NCBI RefSeq assembly: GCF_014192335.1
Contig: NZ_JACHXU010000030.1
Span: 34,195-98,194 of the forward strand
Source: Aporhodopirellula rubra
GTDB taxonomy: Bacteria > Planctomycetota > Planctomycetia > Pirellulales > Pirellulaceae
Direction: 5' to 3'
Length of the DNA: 64,000 nucleotides
Under the pieces are notes generated by a model that ran no database searches, was not told where the DNA came from, and saw only the letters and a program-made list of their open reading frames with translations. The translations under genes and the position numbers were made by a program. This document shows, piece by piece, positions 1 through 9,117 of this stretch (positions are counted from its first letter, which is position 1; the number at the start of each line of letters is the position of its first letter).

Positions 1-76
1 CTTCGGGGGACCAGATTGCGACCATCGCGTCGCTGGCGTAACGGGAGGCGAGGACGTTAGGCAAAACGGTGGGCAT
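1..76 (-). CDS. purB: Adenylosuccinate lyase, N-terminal fragment cut by the window edge
   Basis: Reading leftward from an ATG at 76, the 25 complete codons encode a start typical of adenylosuccinate lyases, with the pattern NVLASRYAS followed by a short spacer and IWSPE. This enzyme makes two steps of purine synthesis: it splits SAICAR to AICAR, and adenylosuccinate to AMP. Only the N-terminus is present, so no catalytic residue can be checked. The call rests on the conserved 'LxxRYAS..M..IWS' opening of the family. An in-frame GTG lies four codons upstream, but the ATG is preferred. The 209 bases between this gene and the divergent acyltransferase at 286 probably hold both promoters. Confidence 0.7.
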   Translation of the reverse strand, partial: MPTVLPNVLASRYASDAMVAIWSPE

Positions 77-285
77 TGGGGCCGGCACGAAAATCTCCGA
101 AAAAAGAGCGGGCAAGCGGACTTGCGAGAGTTGAAATGGATCGCGATCGGTCTCGTGTCAGGCGACACTTTGGGAAATTCACGGAAGGCGACGGGCAAGA
201 ATATAGTCTCTCATTCGCTGAGGACGAATGACGGGCCCGCCGGGGGATCTACTGGCAATCGCGGCGTCAGGGTAAACTCGTCGCC

Positions 286-891
286 ATGACCTTGACCAGC
301 CACGCGATCGTCCTCTTGGCAAAGTTATTCAGCGGTTTCACCGTTCGCTGGATCGACTGCCAACCGGACACCTGCCAACGCATTTATTTCGCCAATCACA
401 CCAGCCACCTCGATGCGGTGGTGCTGTGGTCGGCGTTACCGAAAGAGATCCGCGCGTTGACGCGTCCGGTGGCGGCGAAGGATTATTGGAGCGGCGGATG
501 GTTCAAACCCCATATCGCGGCGAGTTTCAACGCTCTGCTGATCGACCGCAAAGAGATCCGGGTTCACAAGAGTCCGATCGACAGCATGATTCGCCAAATG
601 GGCGATATCTATTCGCTAATCGTGTTCCCCGAAGGCGGTCGGAGCGCCGGGGAAGAAATGAGTGATTTCAAAAGCGGGCTGTATTACTTGGGCAAAAAAC
701 GACCTGATCTTGAATTGGTTCCCGTTTATATGGAAAACCTCAACCGGATCTTGCCGCGTGGCGAGGTTTTGCCCGTGCCGCTGCTTTCGTGCATCACGAT
801 CGGAGCTCCGATTTTCCTCGAAGCGGGCGAACCCAAAGCCGACTTTTTGCGGCGAGCCCGACAATCGGTTTTGCAACTGAAAGATCTTTAA
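286..891 (+). CDS. PlsC-family 1-acyl-glycerol-3-phosphate acyltransferase-like protein
   Basis: This 201-residue protein carries the two signature blocks of the glycerolipid acyltransferase (PlsC/LPLAT) family. The catalytic HX4D is at residues 38-43 (NHTSHLD). The phosphate-binding block is at 114-120 and reads FPEGGRS, where most members have FPEGTRS. The family moves an acyl chain from acyl-ACP or acyl-CoA to a lysophospholipid at the inner face of the cytoplasmic membrane. The protein is short for PlsC (about 240 residues) and has no clear N-terminal membrane anchor. It may therefore act on another lipid acceptor, and the exact substrate is not assigned. It lies 23 bases upstream of the membrane protein at 915, on the same strand, and could share its transcript. 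Confidence 0.8.
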   Translation: MTLTSHAIVLLAKLFSGFTVRWIDCQPDTCQRIYFANHTSHLDAVVLWSALPKEIRALTRPVAAKDYWSGGWFKPHIAASFNALLIDRKEIRVHKSPIDSMIRQMGDIYSLIVFPEGGRSAGEEMSDFKSGLYYLGKKRPDLELVPVYMENLNRILPRGEVLPVPLLSCITIGAPIFLEAGEPKADFLRRARQSVLQLKDL

Positions 892-914
892 CCCCCTCAA
901 AACGGATTCATCGA

Positions 915-1829
915 ATGAGTGATGGTAGCGATCAAAACCCCAACCGTGCCCCGTGGACGACGCCGGGCGGTGCGGGAGACCCGATGAACAATCCCGCTTC
1001 GGGCCCCTACGCACCTCACGAGGCCGCAGCCGGACAACGCGAGCCAAAAAAGGGGCTCGGTTGTTGGGTGTGGGGATGTCTCGGCGCGATCGTCTTCATG
1101 CTGCTCGCGATGGTCGGTCTCGGTGTCGGTGGGTATTACTTACTCACCACGCAGGTCGCCAAGTACACCGACACTCAGGCCGCCGAAATGCCGGTCGTCG
1201 AAATGGATGAGGAAGAACTCAGCGCATTGGAGACCCGCATCGAATCGTTTACCAATCAAGTTCGTGGTGAACAAAGCGTCAACGTGGGGGAGGACGTCGA
1301 TGTTGATGCCGATGGCGAATCGGATACCGACAGCGAAGAACTCGCCACTGGTCAATTGCCGGTCCGCGAATTGGAACTGACCGCGAAAGAGATCAACGGT
1401 TTGATCGCATCGAAACCGGAGTTGAAGGGACGCGTGTTCGTCGAAATTGAAGACGGGCGGGTGTTTGGTAAGGTCAGCATTCCGACAGATATGTTCCCGG
1501 GAGGCGATGGGCGATTCTTTAACGCCGATGGAGAATTTGATGTCTCGATGCAAGACGGCATTCTGGTCGTGCGGTTGATCGACGCGAGCGTCAAGGGCGA
1601 ACAGATTCCACAACAGATTCTCGACCAGTTTGCCCTCGAAAACTTGGCCAAGGACGTCTACAAGAATCCAGAAAACGCAGAGATGCTGAGGAAGTTCGAA
1701 ACCATCGAAGTCGAAGGCGAGTCGATCATTCTGAGGCTCCGCGAACCAGACTCGACGTCGCCCCAAGAAGAGACTTCTGCCGAAGAAGAAGTCGAAGCGG
1801 CGGAGGAAGGCGAACCCGTTGCCACGTAG
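915..1829 (+). CDS. Hypothetical single-pass membrane protein
   Basis: I do not recognise this 304-residue protein. The ATG at 915 is chosen over longer in-frame starts because those would run into plsC. Residues 1-48 are hydrophilic and rich in Pro, Gly and Asn. One membrane helix follows at about 55-77, and then a very acidic stretch (about 95-145) full of Glu and Asp. A compact region with beta-type periodicity follows at about 150-280, and the tail is Glu-rich. The layout suggests a protein anchored in the cytoplasmic membrane with its C-terminal domain outside. The membrane protein at 54077-54826 has a similar plan (disordered N-terminus, one helix, soluble domain), but I see no sequence identity. 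Confidence 0.75.
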   Translation: MSDGSDQNPNRAPWTTPGGAGDPMNNPASGPYAPHEAAAGQREPKKGLGCWVWGCLGAIVFMLLAMVGLGVGGYYLLTTQVAKYTDTQAAEMPVVEMDEEELSALETRIESFTNQVRGEQSVNVGEDVDVDADGESDTDSEELATGQLPVRELELTAKEINGLIASKPELKGRVFVEIEDGRVFGKVSIPTDMFPGGDGRFFNADGEFDVSMQDGILVVRLIDASVKGEQIPQQILDQFALENLAKDVYKNPENAEMLRKFETIEVEGESIILRLREPDSTSPQEETSAEEEVEAAEEGEPVAT

Positions 1830-1862
1830 CGACGATTCAGTCGCCTGTCGCAATTCGGGGAA

Positions 1863-1885
1863 GAACGATGACGCGGTCGTCGTTC
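1863..1885. terminator. Hairpin between convergent genes, possible bidirectional terminator
   Basis: GAACGATGAC and GTCGTCGTTC form a 10-pair stem with one G-T wobble around a GCG loop. The hairpin lies between the rightward gene ending at 1829 and the leftward gene ending at 1929. There is no T-run on either side, so termination is an inference from position and structure. Confidence 0.35.
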
Positions 1886-1928
1886 CCTGGCCGATCGGGC
1901 CGGTGAAACGGTGACTACCGCGTTAAAG

Positions 1929-4109
1929 CTATCGCAACGCGATTGAGATCCAACCGTCGGTGAAGTCGATCGCGGATACCTTCAGCACGCGTCCTGCCAA
2001 CGTGGGCAGTTTGACCGACGGGGGCATCGGAAAGCTGCGGTGTAGGAGTTCTTTCGGGAAGAGATCGTTGAAGCTCTTTTCCATGTTGGTTTTGATCGCC
2101 GTTTGGCTGATCGTGAGCCGGCGTGTGCCGGGGAACGAAAGGTCGACTTCTTCATCGCGGATCAACCACATCTCCTCGTCGCTGATGACCGGTCGGTAAG
2201 TTGCGGCGACTTCCAGAGTGCGACTGATTTCGCGGTCACCTTGCGAGAAACGTGTACCACGCAATCCGATTCGCAGTGACTGGTCGACCGCTTCGACGAA
2301 CACGGGGCGGAAATCGTGTAAGTCGACTTCGAATTCTTCCGGTGGTTCAGCTTCGGCGACCGCCTCGACCACATCGTCGACGCTGAGATCGTCGATATCG
2401 AGATCGAGCGGTTCGACGCCGCTGCTGGTCACGGCCGCCTTGATTGCGGGTGACGATGTGACTTGCGCGGGGATCGGGATTCCCAATGCCGCCACCAATT
2501 CATTGATCTTGGCAGGCGAGAGCGTTTGTCCGGCGAGCAGATTGACGATCGTGTTGTCCAGCACGCTCTGATGCACTTGCACGGCACTGAAGTAACCACC
2601 GGGATGCACGCCCTCGCCATCGACCGAACGGATGGAAGCGAGCGGCGGTGGTTCGGCTAACGCGGCGAGACCGAAGGGACGTTGGAGGTTCGCGCGTGAA
2701 TAGACGGCTTCGCTCGTCGATCCGATTGATCGCGTCAGCGTTGGAAAATCGAGTCGGAGGAACCATGGCGTGATGGCCTCATCAATACTTGGGAACTCGC
2801 GTTTGGCGGCTTCGGCGGTTTGTTCGTCGAATCCTTCTAACGTTTGGTCTCGCAGTTTGTTACTCGAAATGGCCTCGGCAAGTGGTCGTTGTTCGGCGGC
2901 TTTCCGCAACGCGATTTTCCGCACGAGTTTGAGCGGATGGTTGATCCGTCTGATTTGTGTCGACAGATCCGCGGTCGCAATGGTCTCACCGAGAGTGATG
3001 CCTTTCTCCGTGATTGCGAATTGCCGGGCCGCGTACACCTTGCCGAGGCCTGTGGTGTCCAGCGTGATCGGTTTATGAAATCCACGAGCGGTCGAGGTGA
3101 ACGTGCCGTCCATCCGAACCATCAACCGAACATATTGATCCGAGGGCAGCAGTTGCGACGTGACGTGCCCGGTGATTCGGGCGCGACCGAGCATTCGAGT
3201 GCCGAGGATACAATCGTTGACGTCGTTGGGATTGTTGATCGGTCGACTCAACGCGTCAGTGATCGTGCGTCCGTCGACCCATCCGCGTAAGTTCGGTTTG
3301 CTGAAGTGCGAACGGATTTGCGAGACCAACGCGGTCGCTTGATTGGCGTCGGAGAGGCCTCCGAGCAGACGCTCTAACTGGGCAACGTCTTCGGCCGACA
3401 ATTCGCTCAGCGGTCGTGGCGATCGGATCGGTTCGGAGGACTCGGAGGTCGCTCCTTTCTCAGACGTCTCTTCGGGAGCGAACAGGTCGCTCAATGCGTC
3501 GAGTTGTTTGTTGATCGACGCGAGGCCTCGTTTCGGATCGGAGTATCGCAGCGCCGCGATGTAGTGTTGAACGGCCGTGCGAAGGTTCACCAATGGGGCC
3601 AGTTCCAAGCCCGTGTGAATGCCCCGCAAACGTGACTCGAGTTCGACGGCGGGACGGCCTCGGCGGGCGATCGACTCTTCGTTCTCGATCGCCTCCATCA
3701 ACGGGCCCATCGTCAAGTAACGCAGCCACGCGGACTTGTTCGAGGAATTGGTCGACCGTTCGAAGTACGATTCCACCGCCGCCATTCGTGTGACCACTTC
3801 GGCTTCGGCGCGAACGAGGTCCGGCAGCGTATCGGGGTTCAGTTCGCCGCGAGCTCGATCGATCGCGTTGAGCAATTCGGTGACTTGGTCGATCGGGTTC
3901 GTGGGGCTGGCCACGGTCTCCAGCAAAATCGCTCCCTCGGGCAGCGGCGGATATTGCGGCGCGGCGAAGGAATGCGAAAGCGGGGCGTTCTCGACGATCG
4001 GCCATCCGGCGGTCGCGGTCGCTACTACGGGAGCCATGTCACCAGGAGCCATGACCTGGAAAACGGCGGCGGTGGCGAGAACGATCGAAAAACCGTGTTT
4101 TTGGAGCAT
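1929..4109 (-). CDS. Hypothetical large exported protein
   Basis: This 726-residue protein matches no family I know. The first 33 residues look like a Sec signal peptide: a short positive start, a hydrophobic run, and small residues at about 28-33. The middle (about 60-330) is predicted helical. It contains a Ser/Glu/Pro-rich linker near 210-235 and an acidic linker (DLDIDDLSVDD) near 570-590. The C-terminal 120 residues look like a beta-rich domain. Nothing resembles a catalytic motif. It is transcribed alone, convergent with the gene ending at 1829. The likely location is the periplasm or outer envelope. Codon use and composition match its neighbours, so there is no sign of recent transfer. 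Confidence 0.8.
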   Translation of the reverse strand: MLQKHGFSIVLATAAVFQVMAPGDMAPVVATATAGWPIVENAPLSHSFAAPQYPPLPEGAILLETVASPTNPIDQVTELLNAIDRARGELNPDTLPDLVRAEAEVVTRMAAVESYFERSTNSSNKSAWLRYLTMGPLMEAIENEESIARRGRPAVELESRLRGIHTGLELAPLVNLRTAVQHYIAALRYSDPKRGLASINKQLDALSDLFAPEETSEKGATSESSEPIRSPRPLSELSAEDVAQLERLLGGLSDANQATALVSQIRSHFSKPNLRGWVDGRTITDALSRPINNPNDVNDCILGTRMLGRARITGHVTSQLLPSDQYVRLMVRMDGTFTSTARGFHKPITLDTTGLGKVYAARQFAITEKGITLGETIATADLSTQIRRINHPLKLVRKIALRKAAEQRPLAEAISSNKLRDQTLEGFDEQTAEAAKREFPSIDEAITPWFLRLDFPTLTRSIGSTSEAVYSRANLQRPFGLAALAEPPPLASIRSVDGEGVHPGGYFSAVQVHQSVLDNTIVNLLAGQTLSPAKINELVAALGIPIPAQVTSSPAIKAAVTSSGVEPLDLDIDDLSVDDVVEAVAEAEPPEEFEVDLHDFRPVFVEAVDQSLRIGLRGTRFSQGDREISRTLEVAATYRPVISDEEMWLIRDEEVDLSFPGTRRLTISQTAIKTNMEKSFNDLFPKELLHRSFPMPPSVKLPTLAGRVLKVSAIDFTDGWISIALR

Positions 4110-4311
4110 GGATGTTCTAGGCGGACTGCGGGGAATGTGGGCTTCGCCAGTTTAGCTAGTTTGGCAATAAAAGCACGGAGTGCGACCAGGAATCACAGCA
4201 CGAACGGTGCCAGTCCGCCAGATTCCGCATTTTGCTGACTAACCCGTGGACGCGAGAACACCGCTATACTGCCTAGGGAACGTTCTTTTGCACTGTTTGA
4301 TGGGAATTTTG

Positions 4312-4776
4312 ATGACCGACGCCGGACTGGCCAAATCGATCGTTCGCGCGGCGCGATCGGCGAGTCTCGGGACGATCGAATCCGACGGCGGTCCGTTCGT
4401 CTCGCTGGTCACCGTGGCGGCGACGTCCGGTTCAGATCCCGAATCGGTGCCGACCGTGTTGATGCTGTTGAGCGGATTGGCCCGGCACACCCAAAATCTG
4501 AACGCAAACGCGTCCGCCTCGCTGTTGCTCGCCGAGGCTCCCTCTGGAACGACTGGCGAACCTCTGGCCGCGGCCCGTGTGACGTTGGTGGGGACGGTTA
4601 AGAAGCTCGAGTCAGGATCTGATGCTGAAGCCCGAGCAGTTTTCCTCGACGCTCACCCGTCGGCGGAACTGTACGCCGGGTTCGGTGATTTCGCGATCTA
4701 TGAATTCTCAATCACGACGGCCCACTTGGTCGCGGGTTTCGGGCGTATCGAAACCGTCTCAGCCGATCAGTTGTAA
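4312..4776 (+). CDS. HugZ/pyridoxamine-phosphate-oxidase-fold protein
   Basis: This 154-residue protein has the opening typical of the HugZ branch of the split-barrel flavin-binding fold: 'GxxxxLGTIE..GGPFVSLVTV'. It continues with 'LLSGLARHTQNL' and 'VTLVGTVKKL', and ends with the conserved 'YEFSITTAHLVAGFGRI' region. Family members bind FMN or haem, and some degrade haem or oxidise small substrates. The substrate cannot be read from the sequence. HugZ proteins often carry an extra C-terminal DUF2470 domain of about 80 residues, which is missing here. The ATG at 4312 is favoured. Another in frame at 4300 is possible. The gene stands alone. Confidence 0.75.
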   Translation: MTDAGLAKSIVRAARSASLGTIESDGGPFVSLVTVAATSGSDPESVPTVLMLLSGLARHTQNLNANASASLLLAEAPSGTTGEPLAAARVTLVGTVKKLESGSDAEARAVFLDAHPSAELYAGFGDFAIYEFSITTAHLVAGFGRIETVSADQL

Positions 4777-4894
4777 AGACGCGTGATTTGGTTGGCTGTT
4801 CCCTTTTCGTCTTAGAATGGAGGCACGGTTTTTCGAACTTGCTTACGCGTTCCTTTGTCCGCAATCCTTTTCACCTCGCTAGGCCTCACTCAAC

Positions 4895-5302
4895 ATGGCG
4901 TCCCAACCTGATAAGCCCAATGTCGAAACAGACGATGTTCCCGAATCATCCCAAAACGGCGAACTGCAAGAAACGCTGCCCGGATCTTTGTCGCAGCACG
5001 TGACCAACGATGTAGACAAAAAGCAAATCGCTCAGTTCGTCACCACGATCAAGAATTCAGAGCAGCAGGTCGGTGAAAACATCATCGCGGCGTTGCAGCA
5101 TGAGAACACCGTCGCGGTATTAACGACGGTGGTGATCGGTCCCGACGGAAACCAACGGGTGATTTCCGCGGCACTGGATCCGCAACGCATGAAACAGGTG
5201 CAAGAGATTCTTAGCGACGCCGAGGCCGAGCGTGTCGATGAGGAACCGTGTTTCGGGTTCCACTGCCTCGTTAAACCGAAGACCCCGGAAACGTTAGGGT
5301 AG
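4895..5302 (+). CDS. Small hypothetical protein
   Basis: This 135-residue protein is unrecognised. It begins with about 45 polar, probably disordered residues. A compact domain (46-125) follows, whose pattern suggests helix-strand-strand-helix. There is no signal peptide and no membrane segment. The closing CFGFHCLVKPK stretch includes two cysteines and a histidine, which could bind a metal or form a disulfide, but this is speculation. Its stop codon overlaps the last nine bases of the convergent gene at 5294. Codon use is normal for the window, which supports it as a true gene. Confidence 0.65.
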   Translation: MASQPDKPNVETDDVPESSQNGELQETLPGSLSQHVTNDVDKKQIAQFVTTIKNSEQQVGENIIAALQHENTVAVLTTVVIGPDGNQRVISAALDPQRMKQVQEILSDAEAERVDEEPCFGFHCLVKPKTPETLG

Positions 5303-6901
5303 TTCTCGGATGCGAAGCTTGCGGAACTGAATCGGCGAGCCTTCGCTTTCGAGGCAGAGGTAACCTTGGGCCGGTTCGATGTCGGTGCCTCCGGAAACCT
5401 CTTCGCCGTTAACCCACAATCGCACCTCGCCGTTGATCGCCCGGACGTAGTACTGGTTCCATTGTCCGTGTCCCTTTGCCAAATGTTTGCGAGGAAAGCT
5501 GCGGCTTCCATCGGGTGAGAGCGGAGGGAACGGGGTCATTTGGACACGCACCGGAAAGACGTCGCCATTGGTTCCGAACCACGACGTGTCTTTGCCACGT
5601 TGGCGGATCATGTCGGTGTACCCGTGGTCGAGCATTTGAACTTCGATGCCGTCAGGCAGACCCGGTTTGGCAGCCTCAGTTAGTTTCTCGATCGATTCGG
5701 GAGTCGTCCAAACGAAACATCCCGAGTTGCCCGCTGGTTTCTCATGCATCCATTCGACCACGAGTTCGAAGTTCTCGTACTGTTTCGCAGTCCTCAGGAC
5801 ACTCACCGGTCTACCCGTGCAGTGCAGCACTCCATCGTGCCAACTCCACGTGTCGTCGTTGCTGTTGACGTGGGCGAAGTCATCTTCGGTCAATGAAGTC
5901 CACCCAGGTTGGGTGTCGTCCATCGCGGCGTGCACCGAATCGGTCGCAGCGGTCGTATCGCCGGTTGGTTCTTTTGCGATCCAACCGTTCATTTGCATCC
6001 AAGCCTTGCAGGCATCAGGCCACTGATCGACGGGGCGATCCCCGCGATACATTCCGAACCCGTGACCGCCGCGATCATAGATATGCAGTTCACCGGGAAT
6101 GTTGTGTTTTTGCATCGCCGCATAAAACCGCAGGCTGTTTTCGACCGGAACCGCTTTGTCGTCGCCGGCGTGCATGAGAAATGTCGGGCAGGTCGACTCG
6201 TTGACTTGTTCGTCACGCGACATTTCACGCGAGAGTTCCTCGGTGGGAGAGTCGCCCAATAGGTTTCTGCGCGAACCTTGATGAGTGACGCCTTCCCGCA
6301 TGGAAATGACGGGATAGACGAGGACGGCGTAGTTGATGTCGGCCTCTTCGTCGGTCGCGACGCTCGCCGCGAGATGGCCACCGGCTGAGAATCCGAGAAT
6401 GCCCATTTGGTCGGTTTTGAGGTCCCATTGCGCTGCGTTTTCTCGCATGATCGCGATCGCTCGACGTGCGTCTTGCAAGGGAACGGGATGCTGGTTCGCA
6501 CCGCCGCCACAGCGATACTTCAACACGCCCGCGGTGACACCTTGTTCGGCCATCCACTGAGCGACCGCGTGTCCTTCCTTTTCGATCGATAATCCGCCGT
6601 ATCCGCCACCGGGGCAAATAACAATGCCCGTCCCCGTATTGGACTCAGGTGTTGGCCGATAGACCGCGAGAGTCGGGCGGTTGATCTTCGTCATCCAGCC
6701 GTTGGAAACTCCCCGTGCTTCGAAAACTTCCGTATTGTCTGACTCCGTATTCCCCAATTCCGAATCGCTCCACAGTGAAAACGTTTGGTAGGGCGGCGAA
6801 GCCTTTGCGGAATCATCTGCGTGCGAATTCACGGCTGCGAAGAGAGGAAGCATTAGGCAACAGAAGAGGCGCATGCCTTGGGTGGGATAGGAGGGCAACA
6901 T
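5294..6901 (-). CDS. Exported two-domain protein: alpha/beta-hydrolase plus 3-keto-disaccharide-hydrolase-like (DUF1080) domain
   Basis: With the start at 6901 the protein has 535 residues and a signal peptide ending near residue 28 (AAVNSHA). Residues 60-310 form an alpha/beta-hydrolase: an oxyanion loop PGGGYGG at 97-103, the nucleophile in GFSAGG (Ser172), an Asp at 247/248 and a His at 280. This is the pattern of acetyl-xylan esterases and BD-FAE-like proteins. Residues 333-535 match the DUF1080/3-keto-disaccharide-hydrolase fold, a concanavalin-like lectin sandwich, with 'NSGCFVW', 'GIEVQMLDHG' and 'GYLCLESEG'. The two domains probably act on acylated polysaccharide outside the cytoplasm. 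The sulfatase lies just upstream on the same strand. Longer starts at 6937, 6955 and 7003 exist, but only the later start gives a normal signal peptide. Confidence 0.85.
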   Translation of the reverse strand: MLPSYPTQGMRLFCCLMLPLFAAVNSHADDSAKASPPYQTFSLWSDSELGNTESDNTEVFEARGVSNGWMTKINRPTLAVYRPTPESNTGTGIVICPGGGYGGLSIEKEGHAVAQWMAEQGVTAGVLKYRCGGGANQHPVPLQDARRAIAIMRENAAQWDLKTDQMGILGFSAGGHLAASVATDEEADINYAVLVYPVISMREGVTHQGSRRNLLGDSPTEELSREMSRDEQVNESTCPTFLMHAGDDKAVPVENSLRFYAAMQKHNIPGELHIYDRGGHGFGMYRGDRPVDQWPDACKAWMQMNGWIAKEPTGDTTAATDSVHAAMDDTQPGWTSLTEDDFAHVNSNDDTWSWHDGVLHCTGRPVSVLRTAKQYENFELVVEWMHEKPAGNSGCFVWTTPESIEKLTEAAKPGLPDGIEVQMLDHGYTDMIRQRGKDTSWFGTNGDVFPVRVQMTPFPPLSPDGSRSFPRKHLAKGHGQWNQYYVRAINGEVRLWVNGEEVSGGTDIEPAQGYLCLESEGSPIQFRKLRIRELP

Positions 6902-6969
6902 CGTTCTCGTGGGGAATGGGGGAGGGAAAGTTGACATGACAGTGTCGGTAAACATGCGTTTTAGAGTGG

Positions 6970-8526
6970 TTATTTCGACGTCGTTGGTTCCGTCTGACGC
7001 CATACGGGGCGGGCGTTTGCGGTGATTTCTTGGTCCGCGGCGACCATTCTGGCTTTGAGTCGTTGAGCGATTTCGGGTTCGCTGGCAAACCGATTGTCCT
7101 TCTCACCGATGTCGTTGCTGAGGTCAGAGAGGATGCGATTGATCGAACTGGCATCCTGGCCTTTCTTGGTGCCTTGGATCTTCTTGCCCGGCACGGGTTT
7201 TTCCAGCAGTTTCCAGTTCCCCACTCGGATGCCTTCGAGCAATCCTTTTGAGGAGTAGAAAACGAGTTCATTTCGAGGCGACTCGTCGCTGGCGAACGTG
7301 CTCGAAATATCGTAACCGTCGATCGTGATGTCGGTGGGCAGCGGATGATCGGTTACCGCCGCGATCGTTGGGAGGAGATCCATCGTTGACGTGAACGCGT
7401 CGGTGGTGGTGCCCGCGGGGATCCGTCCAGGTGCCCACATGACGCAAGGAACTCGTTGGCCGCCTTCGAACGTGGTGCCTTTGCCGTCTCGCAGTGGGCC
7501 CGCGGTTCCGCCGTGGTTCTTGAAACGTAACCACGGTCCGTTATCACTGGTGTAAACGACCATCGTGTTTTCCGACAATCCGAGTTCTCGAACCGTGTCC
7601 ATCAACCGTCCGACTTCCGCGTCGATGTGCTCAATCACGCATTTGTACGCGTTCTTGGGATTGGGGTCGTAGACATCATCGGGGACGTACAACGGAATGT
7701 GTGGCATCGAATGCGGCAGATACAAAAAGAATGGTTGTTCCTGATTCGCAGTGATGAACTCGATCGCCCGGTCGGTGTATCGGCGAGTGATCGTTCGCTG
7801 GTCGACGGGGAGTTCGATGATGGATTCGTTTTCATACAATGGCGTTTGCCAAAGGTTCACGCAGGATTCTTGGTCGGCCCATAGTTCGTCCGACGCGTTG
7901 CGTGGTTTGTTTTGGTTGGCCGGATGGTTCATGTCGTTGGAGTACGGGATTCCATAATAGGAATCAAAACCGTTTGCCCGAGGAAGGACCTCAGGGTGGT
8001 GACCGAGATGCCACTTGCCCACGCAGGCGGTCGCGTAGCCGGCCGATTTCAAATGGTCCGCGATGGTGTATTCCGCCGCGTTAAGACCGTAGTCGCTCTT
8101 GGGGAACAAAACGTGACGGTGCATGCCGACGCGTTTGGGATAACAACCGGTGAGCAATGCCGCACGTGAGGGCGAACAGACCGAACATGCGGTGTAGAAG
8201 CTCGTGTACGTGCGGCCTTCTTTCGCCATGCGGTCAATGTTGGGTGTCGCGATTGTCGTCGAACCGAAGCAACCCAAATCACCGTAGCCTTGGTCGTCCG
8301 TGAAAATGACGATTACGTTGGGGCGTTCTGCGGATTCCGTTTCACCTTCCGCGGCGTTGGCAGCGTTGATCTGACCAAACGAAACGAACCACGCCAACAC
8401 CAATGCGGCACAGGCCGATAGGACGCCAGCGATTGGTTCTCGTGTAGCGGGCACATTGCGGGTTGACGCAATCAGCATCGACGTGAGCGGTGCCGGGAGG
8501 AGACGTGACGGGGGCAGAGGTGGCAT
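6970..8526 (-). CDS. Exported arylsulfatase (family S1)
   Basis: This 518-residue protein has the sulfatase signature C-x-P-S-R at Cys117-Arg121, followed by AALLTG. The cysteine is converted to formylglycine, the catalytic residue. Metal-binding aspartates are seen at 77-78 (FTDDQGYGDLG), and later blocks 'KWHLGH' and 'VVYTSDNGP' complete the family pattern. An N-terminal hydrophobic stretch at about 31-58 is a signal peptide. A start at 8478 would give a shorter n-region. The enzyme removes sulfate esters from sugars or other organic sulfates in the periplasm or outside. The next gene downstream is the esterase/DUF1080 protein 68 bases away, consistent with stepwise stripping of a sulfated, acylated glycan. 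No maturation enzyme is encoded nearby. Confidence 0.92.
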   Translation of the reverse strand: MPPLPPSRLLPAPLTSMLIASTRNVPATREPIAGVLSACAALVLAWFVSFGQINAANAAEGETESAERPNVIVIFTDDQGYGDLGCFGSTTIATPNIDRMAKEGRTYTSFYTACSVCSPSRAALLTGCYPKRVGMHRHVLFPKSDYGLNAAEYTIADHLKSAGYATACVGKWHLGHHPEVLPRANGFDSYYGIPYSNDMNHPANQNKPRNASDELWADQESCVNLWQTPLYENESIIELPVDQRTITRRYTDRAIEFITANQEQPFFLYLPHSMPHIPLYVPDDVYDPNPKNAYKCVIEHIDAEVGRLMDTVRELGLSENTMVVYTSDNGPWLRFKNHGGTAGPLRDGKGTTFEGGQRVPCVMWAPGRIPAGTTTDAFTSTMDLLPTIAAVTDHPLPTDITIDGYDISSTFASDESPRNELVFYSSKGLLEGIRVGNWKLLEKPVPGKKIQGTKKGQDASSINRILSDLSNDIGEKDNRFASEPEIAQRLKARMVAADQEITANARPVWRQTEPTTSK

Positions 8527-9117
8527 GGGGATCCTCGGTGAAACGGCTAACGACGGAAGGCAGATGCTGACGCCTTCGAGAACTCAAACGAGATGACTCA
8601 AGGATGCATCGGGTGGGGAGTGACGGCGGGTTAGGGAGGTAGGATGCGGAGGCGGGTCGGGCTTTGCCGGATTGCTCAATGGCATCGCTCGCGGTCCCAA
8701 CAGCATAGACCGACCGGCGCCGTCATGCATCAATGAGAAGGCATTCTCGGCGTTTGTCTCGCAGTTTCGATTTGCCAGACGTGTCAGGAAAATCACAGAG
8801 TGTCCGTTTTGCATCGTTCGAATGTGCCGCGAGTCAAGATCGTACTGTTTTGGTTTGACGCCGAAAAAGTTGCTAGCCCGCAGAGCGTTTGGTGGGCGTG
8901 CCAGTTTGACGGGTGACGAGAGCATTCCGAAAATAAATAAAGCCGATGACGCCAGACGTCGGGGAATTGAATTCTAATGAATTCAGCTACTGTGTTCGGG
9001 CACGTCATCATTTGAGATGCTCGAGATCAAGTGTCATCAGCATTATCGATCGACAAACGAATTCATATTCTCGCTGTTCTTTGTCCTTCGCACTCGCGCT
9101 GATGACGCCACGTGCCG
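8527..9117. other. 591-base spacer without a supported gene
   Basis: The stretch lies upstream of the sulfatase and downstream of the beta-helix gene, both leftward, so it should hold the sulfatase promoter. Open frames of up to 113 codons cross it on both strands, but none has a family-like sequence or codon pattern. An AT-rich segment at 8934-8985 contains two GAATTC-type half repeats. I see no RNA gene or clear operator. Confidence 0.5.

Noticed and set aside
8584..8977. Open frames of about 100 codons on both strands in the spacer upstream of the sulfatase
   Set aside because: Neither strand shows a domain, signal peptide or codon pattern like the neighbouring genes.
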